A stretch of DNA of 64,000 nucleotides from Silene conica (Eukaryota; Streptophyta; Magnoliopsida; Caryophyllales; Caryophyllaceae), in the NCBI GenBank assembly GCA_029255685.2, contig CM055318.2, forward strand, positions 6,701,001 to 6,765,000, given 5' to 3'. Below the pieces are notes generated by a model that had not been told where the DNA came from, made no database searches, and saw nothing but the letters and a program-made list of their open reading frames with translations. This document shows positions 58,558-64,000 of this stretch, piece after piece. The position numbers were made by a program, and so were the translations under genes. The stretch's first letter is position 1; every line of letters begins with the position of its first letter.

Positions 58558-61500
58558 ATGGCGGGGACGACGGTGGTGAACGGAGGAGTAGAAGGAGGAG
58601 GAGGAAATAACGGGGAGGTGACGGTGTCGATGCCGGTAACGCCGGAGGGAACACCGTTACCGTTGTTCTCGAGTCAGAGAGTTGACTCGTTATCATACGA
58701 GAGATCGTCAATGCCACGGTGTCAGTGTTTCTCAGTTGGGCCGTTGAGTATGGGAGGTGGCCCACTTCAGTCTTGTTTTTCCGACTTAAAAGCTCCTGAT
58801 GTCACTCTCACCCGAAAGGTACTAACTCCCACGTTCTTTACTTCTTCATTTTTGTGATTGGGCCCACTTTTTTTTCTTTGTTCTTGTTAATTTTAGTATT
58901 TGTACTTTTTTTCCTCCAATTATATTGATTAGGCAAGTTTGTTAGTTAGACGATTTTATAAAGATAAAGATATAGGTCCGGTTTCGCAAACGTATAAGTA
59001 GATTTATAATAGCGGATAAGGTTAGTATAATACGGTTTGTAGATTTTAATAGCAAGTTTGACTATTAGGTTAAACTAGCAGATTAAAAAATGGTATTTGG
59101 TAAATAGCAGATTACATGATAATTAGAACGATATCATGAATAAATTGAATATGCTAATACAATAGGTTGGTATTAGCAGTATATTCAAAAATAGTTTCGA
59201 CAAATATGCTATCATAATATGCCGTTTACCATACACGTAAAAATAGTAGATTGATTGGTCAACCTACTAATTATGCCAGAATCTACTAATTTCTTTCAAT
59301 ATGTTGTTTATCAAACAACGTCAAGTGTTATTGGTTAGGTAGCACAAAACGGAAACGGACACAACACGGACACGTGACACGTCATGTCAATATATTTAGG
59401 ACACGGGACACGTAATTTAAATTTAATAAAATATAGTACTTGATATTGATTTTAAATGTTTTATTTTATTTTTGTAGAAGTACTTGGTAAAGTTAAAACT
59501 TGTCTTGATAATAACCCATTTTCATTTCTCATTCGAACCAATATTTTAACACTAAAATTTAAGAGAAACGGTCTTTCAATAAATTATTGAGAGACCATTC
59601 TTTTGTACCTTTTTATTTGTATTTTGTGATCTTTTGTCATTAGTTGTACCATAGTAATTTCGCACTTATTTACATAATAAAACTACTTATTTTATCTTTA
59701 ATCATGATTTGGTACCTATTCTATTAAATTTAGTATCATTTTTCTTAAATTTGTACAATAGTATCTCAATAAGCTTATTGAGAGGTGGTCTCTCAGAAGA
59801 CCTACTGATATTTTAATTAATCTCTTTCGATAACGCATTTCTCGTCTCAAGAACGTCATTCACCCGTCGGATACGTGCCCAAATAAATGTAGAAATTTAG
59901 ACACTGCTTTATCGCTGTCCGACACATTTCGGCGTGTGTCCATGAAATATCGGTGTCAAATACGGTACGGCTTATTACGAGAAGTGTCCGCGATGCCTGG
60001 TTATCCGTACTAGATAGTTGTTTTGATACCATGCAAAGTGTAGGGCGTAAATGATGTGAATTAAATAATGGAGAGAATTCTAACCGTCACAATATGTGTA
60101 CTAAAGTGATATAAAACTCAGTACCAGGCAATTAGTCGACCAGTTATGAGACGGCCTTATTTTGATACTTTCGTTACTCAATTACGCGATATTGTTGATT
60201 AAATAACTAACGTCACTTTTCATGACGATTTACGATTACAATATAGTATTAAAATAATGTGGATATATAATTATATACATTTGGACTTACAGTTTGTACT
60301 CGTAATCGTGTTTATTGTATTGTTGTATGATTAATTATTGGTTATTATGATAAGGACAATTAGATGTGAGATATTAAACGTCGAACTTGAACCGTTTAAG
60401 TATCGACACGACGACACCTAACGACTAATTAAATCAGCAAATAAAATTCGTCACTTTTTATTTAAGTTAATTAAGTACCGACACTAATAAGTCCAAGAGT
60501 TGAAATTCTTAGATGAAACTTGGTTATTAATTAATTTAATCATGGGGCTGTGGTTAATTCGTGATAATTATACGATTGGCTGTTGAAAGAACTGTTTCAT
60601 TTGGGGGTTATTATATATAAATACAAATTCTTATTTATGAAGATTGTACTAGCGGAATCGGTTAAATTCAAAGAAATTCAGATATATCCCGCTAGTAATA
60701 GAAATTAGATTTAAGATAATTTTAAAGAATGCACTATTAGAAAGTACGAGCATTAGATTAAATTAAAGTTATTCATAAAGTATTGACAAATATTGTACTA
60801 CATAGGTAGAGCTAAAAGCATAAAAGGGTAAATGAAAGAAAAATAAAGTTCCATTAAAAATATTAGAAAATGCATCTCCTCATTGTTGATTGTTTTCTTG
60901 TCGTTGTAGGGATGTAAAACTAAAAGTTGGTGTTAAGTTTGACATTTGACACATGACATTTTAACCGACTTAGCGGGATAGGAAGAGCATAGGGGTCTAT
61001 GGAGGGGCGCAGTGGATATACCTAGAGATGTATATTGGGCCAGGTCGTGCCGGGTTGAAGGCACGCTGGGCAAAGAAAAGTCGGCCCTAATACGATCCTA
61101 AAATAACGCTGGGCTAGGCCGGGCTAAGAAAAATCAGTTTTGGCCCAGCACTGTGGGGCTGTTAGCTGTATTAGTGGGCTAAATTTGTGTTAGTTTTGTT
61201 AGTGGACTGAGCGGCATTTCGCACAGGGCTGCTGATCGCCCAACTCTAGCCCTGTGTGGACTAGAAAAATTGGCCCATGTAACAGGGCTGGGCCGGGTTG
61301 ACCCGTTACGTTGTCCAGCTCTAGATACATCCGCACCCCTCTTTGTTAAAAATAAGTATAATTTTGTGTATTTAATAGACATATTAACTATGTTGGTCTG
61401 GAGTCTGGTAGTGGTTGTTGGGTTTCATTGTCTAAGCTCAAGGGTGGAATACTTTTTTTTTTTACCACCCATCCAATGAGTCCTAGATACGCTTTTGAGG

Positions 61501-63374
61501 ACGAGCCATTGTTTTAGAGCTCAATTTGAGTTCTGCGATCACCGTTCATTATGAACGGTTAAAGAAGATACCACAGTATATATATACTTTGGATGGTCTT
61601 AGTTAGGTGACTTGTTGGTCCTAACGCCGATGGTTAAAATCCCAGATTGGTTTATAGGATAATAAACTAAAAAATATTCTTTAGGTAACTCCGTTAGATT
61701 TTTATTAATTTAGTAGTTATTTAATGAAGTATAAATATGGTGAATTAAGTTACTCCGTATTAAAGAATTGACGAAGGACACGCATGAGGGAAGCAATTAT
61801 TTGCAACAACATGCAGAGTAGTCCATGATATTGAATTATTGAGAATTGGAGGGGCCAACAATTGGGGTCACATGCGTATTGAATGAACACATTAATCAAA
61901 AATCAGGAGTTGATTAAGCTAACGTAACAATCACTATTGATAATTCCGCCGGCATTATATGCTTAAAATGTTGCAGCATATCAAGCGTGCAAGATTACAG
62001 CCGGTTTTTTTGGCATACAACTATGTCAACCACATGGAACTAGTTGTCGCCGATCAATACTCATATAACCGGTTCAAGTTGATGGTTAAGGCTAATCGAT
62101 GATTTCATTGTTTTATGTAAACTCGCTTATGCAAAATGAATCCCGACTTTATCACGCTAACTCCGTATTGGGTTCATGTCGTGTCTATGTTTTACAGTCT
62201 GAGTCTGAAATTAGACAAGGCCTTGTTTTATTGAACACTTTTTTTCTTTTTCTTTTTTGGTGAATTAGTATTTACTGAGAATTCTGTAATATATATACAC
62301 AGCTAGTTGCAGAATTTGTGGGGACATTCATCCTGATCTTCGCTGCAACAGCGGGTCCTATAGTGAACCAGAAGTACAACGGAGCAGAAACTTTGATCGG
62401 GAATGCTGCCTGTGCTGGACTAGCTGTGATGATCATAATCCTGTCCACAGGACACATATCTGGTGCCCACTTGAACCCGTCTCTGACTATCGCCTTTGCA
62501 GCTCTCCGTCACTTCCCGTGGGTCCAAGTCCCCGCCTATATTGCAGCGCAGATTGCAGCTTCTATCCTGGCTTCTCTGACTCTCAAGGGTGTCTTCCACC
62601 CTTTCATGTCTGGTGGGGTCACTGTTCCTTCTGTAAGCACTGGACAAGCGTTTGCCTTGGAGTTCCTCATCACCTTCAACCTTATGTTCGTTGTCACTGC
62701 CGTTGCCACTGATACCCGAGCAGTGAGTATTTATTTGATCAAATATTACTTATACGTATATACGACTAACGGACTAAATGCAGTAAGGTCTCTGCATATA
62801 GTAGCTCTGTCATTTAAATTTCGGATTCAACGAAAGATCACTAATTTCTACTTTGGTTCATATACTGTGAAGTACACACCAGTGAAGTTAATTATGAACA
62901 CGGTGTACTGTCATGTATGTTATACGCTTCTGATGTCCTATATGAAATTACTTATGCTGAGTTGTGGCGTGTTTTATCACAGGTTGGAGAATTAGCAGGT
63001 ATTGCAGTAGGAGCGACAGTCATGCTGAACATCCTTGTTGCAGGGTGAGTACGTCTTGAGCCATTTCCTTGAGTTTCTCGTACACAATTAGCGGACTAAA
63101 CTTTTGGCACACTTCGTGCTGACTTACTAGCATTGTTGCTAAGTTGTATCTAAATAAATAATTAAATTTCGACTGCAGACCATCAAGTGGCGCATCAATG
63201 AACCCAGTGAGGACACTAGGGCCAGCCGTTGCAGCAGGAAACTACAAAGCGGTGTGGATATACATGGTTGCACCTACCCTTGGAGCTTTGGGAGGAGCAG
63301 CCATTTACAAGTTGGTTCAGCTGCAGGAGCATGAAGTCGAGGCACCTCGCCCAACCAGGAGTTTCCGTCGTTAG
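58558..63374 (+). CDS. NIP5;1: NIP5;1-type aquaporin, boric acid channel, four exons
   Basis: Predicted plasma-membrane channel of 312 residues that would import boric acid under low boron (role known for Arabidopsis NIP5;1). Exons: 58558-58818, 62303-62722, 62983-63044, 63179-63374; all introns are GT-AG, and the coding length of 939 bp divides by three. The protein has a Pro/Thr-rich N terminus with TPEGTP and PRCQCF, six membrane segments, and the pore motifs NPS (residues 145-147) and NPV (256-258, then R259). NPS/NPV instead of NPA/NPA is the NIP5;1 pattern and separates it from most NIPs. FVGTFILIFAATAGPIVNQK and GELAGIAVGATVMLNILVAG are strongly conserved in the family. The C terminus ends RSFRR as in NIP5;1 and NIP6;1. 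The N-terminal TPG-type repeat of Arabidopsis NIP5;1 is shorter here. The start follows an A/T-rich leader with regulatory start-stop elements. No damage seen. Confidence 0.93.
59336..59995. mobile_element. Probable TIR element in intron 1
   Basis: Starts aggtagcacaaaacggaaac, ends cgagaagtgtccgcgatgcc, with gtgtccgacac-type words inside. It resembles the element at 57004-57678 in reverse orientation. Possible target copies share tggtta on both sides. Termini are approximate. Confidence 0.4.
61026..61324. mobile_element. Possible hAT-like MITE in intron 1
   Basis: The ends tagagatgtat and, reversed, tagagctggac are similar, and the interior is rich in gggccgggc-type words. The flanking octamers gatatacc and gatacatc agree at 6 of 8. 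GC content is higher than in the rest of the intron. Confidence 0.35.
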
Positions 63375-63425
63375 CCCAACCTCAACCCCTCCAATTGTGT
63401 GTGTATCATGTTCGCTTAAAAAACA

Positions 63426-63435
63426 AATAAATAAA
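63426..63435 (+). other. Polyadenylation signal of the NIP5;1-like gene
   Basis: Overlapping AATAAA hexamers about 50 bp after the TAG stop (63372-63374). Confidence 0.55.
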
Positions 63436-64000
63436 GCATTGCTTAAGGCAGTGCCTGAATACTATTGAACTTGTAAAAACAAATGTGTGCTTTTCCTGGT
63501 TTTTGTTTTACTGATTGAACTGTATGTGCTTGTAAACTAAACACCGTGTGTATGTGTGTTTGTTATGTCTATAATGATTGAACTGTTATATGTATTTGAT
63601 GTGTGAATTTTCTTAACCTGCGCGCGCATGCGCTTACTTTCGGTTATCAATAGTATACCCAGGAATTTGCTTGTGTATTCGGTCTCCATACAGCCAAACG
63701 AGGAGCGTAGCAATGGTCGTTTGTATGCAATGTTGAAACATTAAAAATGCACTTTTGAACAACTTATAATAAAAGTTGTGGGGAAACTTGAACTGATCAG
63801 AATATAGCGAGCTCCTTAAGTTTAAACCAAAAGAAAAAATAGCGGTATGCTTTTATCTCAATCACTCTGCGAAGACATCTTTAGTACGCATAATGCCACT
63901 TACATAATACACGAGTCATTTTGGTGACACAGTTGATTGTCGAGTGGTGTTATCGATGATATCACAACTGAGTAGGTGGTGACTGGTGACGGCTAATGTT
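63436..64000. other. Sequence downstream of the NIP5;1-like gene
   Basis: Probably the end of the 3' UTR and intergenic DNA. No gene, RNA or bounded repeat recognised up to the window end. Confidence 0.4.

Larger units (their letters stand above)
58819..62302 (+). other. First intron of the NIP5;1-like gene, 3.5 kb
   Basis: GT at 58819 and AG at 62301-62302. The intron is AT-rich and holds at least two probable TIR elements (59336-59995 and about 61026-61324). No other gene seen. Confidence 0.85.

Overview
This is plant nuclear DNA: AT-rich, with spliced genes, poly(A)-tailed retroposons, Helitrons, MITEs and long LTR retrotransposons. The repeat types look like a eudicot, perhaps Caryophyllales, but that is only an impression. 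One host gene appears complete: a NIP5;1-type boric-acid channel at the right end (58558-63374, four exons). Two organellar mTERF genes at the left end are both damaged, in different ways.

Left part (1-12.6 kb): a tandem duplication (about 1.37-3.96 and 7.32-11.95 kb) carries the two mTERF copies. Copy 1 is frameshifted near its N terminus. Copy 2 has an in-frame stop and is split by a 1,513-bp solo LTR with a perfect 5-bp target duplication. Between them a 2.24-kb non-autonomous Helitron sits inside a Mutator-like MITE.

Middle (12.6-47.4 kb): one old L1-type LINE now lies in three pieces, A (12.6-14.62, +), B (33.13-35.44, inverted) and C (44.14-47.36, +). The breaks are two related copia retrotransposons in opposite orientation. 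Target duplications and LTR similarities match across the two copias rather than within each. The simplest reading is that two copias entered the LINE and then recombined, inverting about 20 kb. A 10.5-kb Tekay/Del-like gypsy element with apparently identical 2,933-bp LTRs and one long open frame lies inside one copia LTR and is very young.

The most unusual signal is inside the gypsy LTRs: ten tandem units in which a constant 24-nt core is enclosed by arms that differ between units yet stay complementary. This array is bracketed by two GTAA-loop hairpins with compensatory changes and preceded by five GC-rich hairpins. I do not recognise this arrangement from any described element.

Right part (47.4-64 kb): AT-rich intergenic DNA with a truncated LINE, a second probable Helitron, MULE MITEs with 9-bp duplications, a hAT element with a perfect 8-bp duplication, an unrecognised 1.7-kb retroposon with a 14-bp duplication, and a Stowaway MITE nested in a hAT-like element. 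The NIP5;1-like gene has two ATGTAA start-stop elements in its leader, the same element that controls boron-dependent translation of Arabidopsis NIP5;1.
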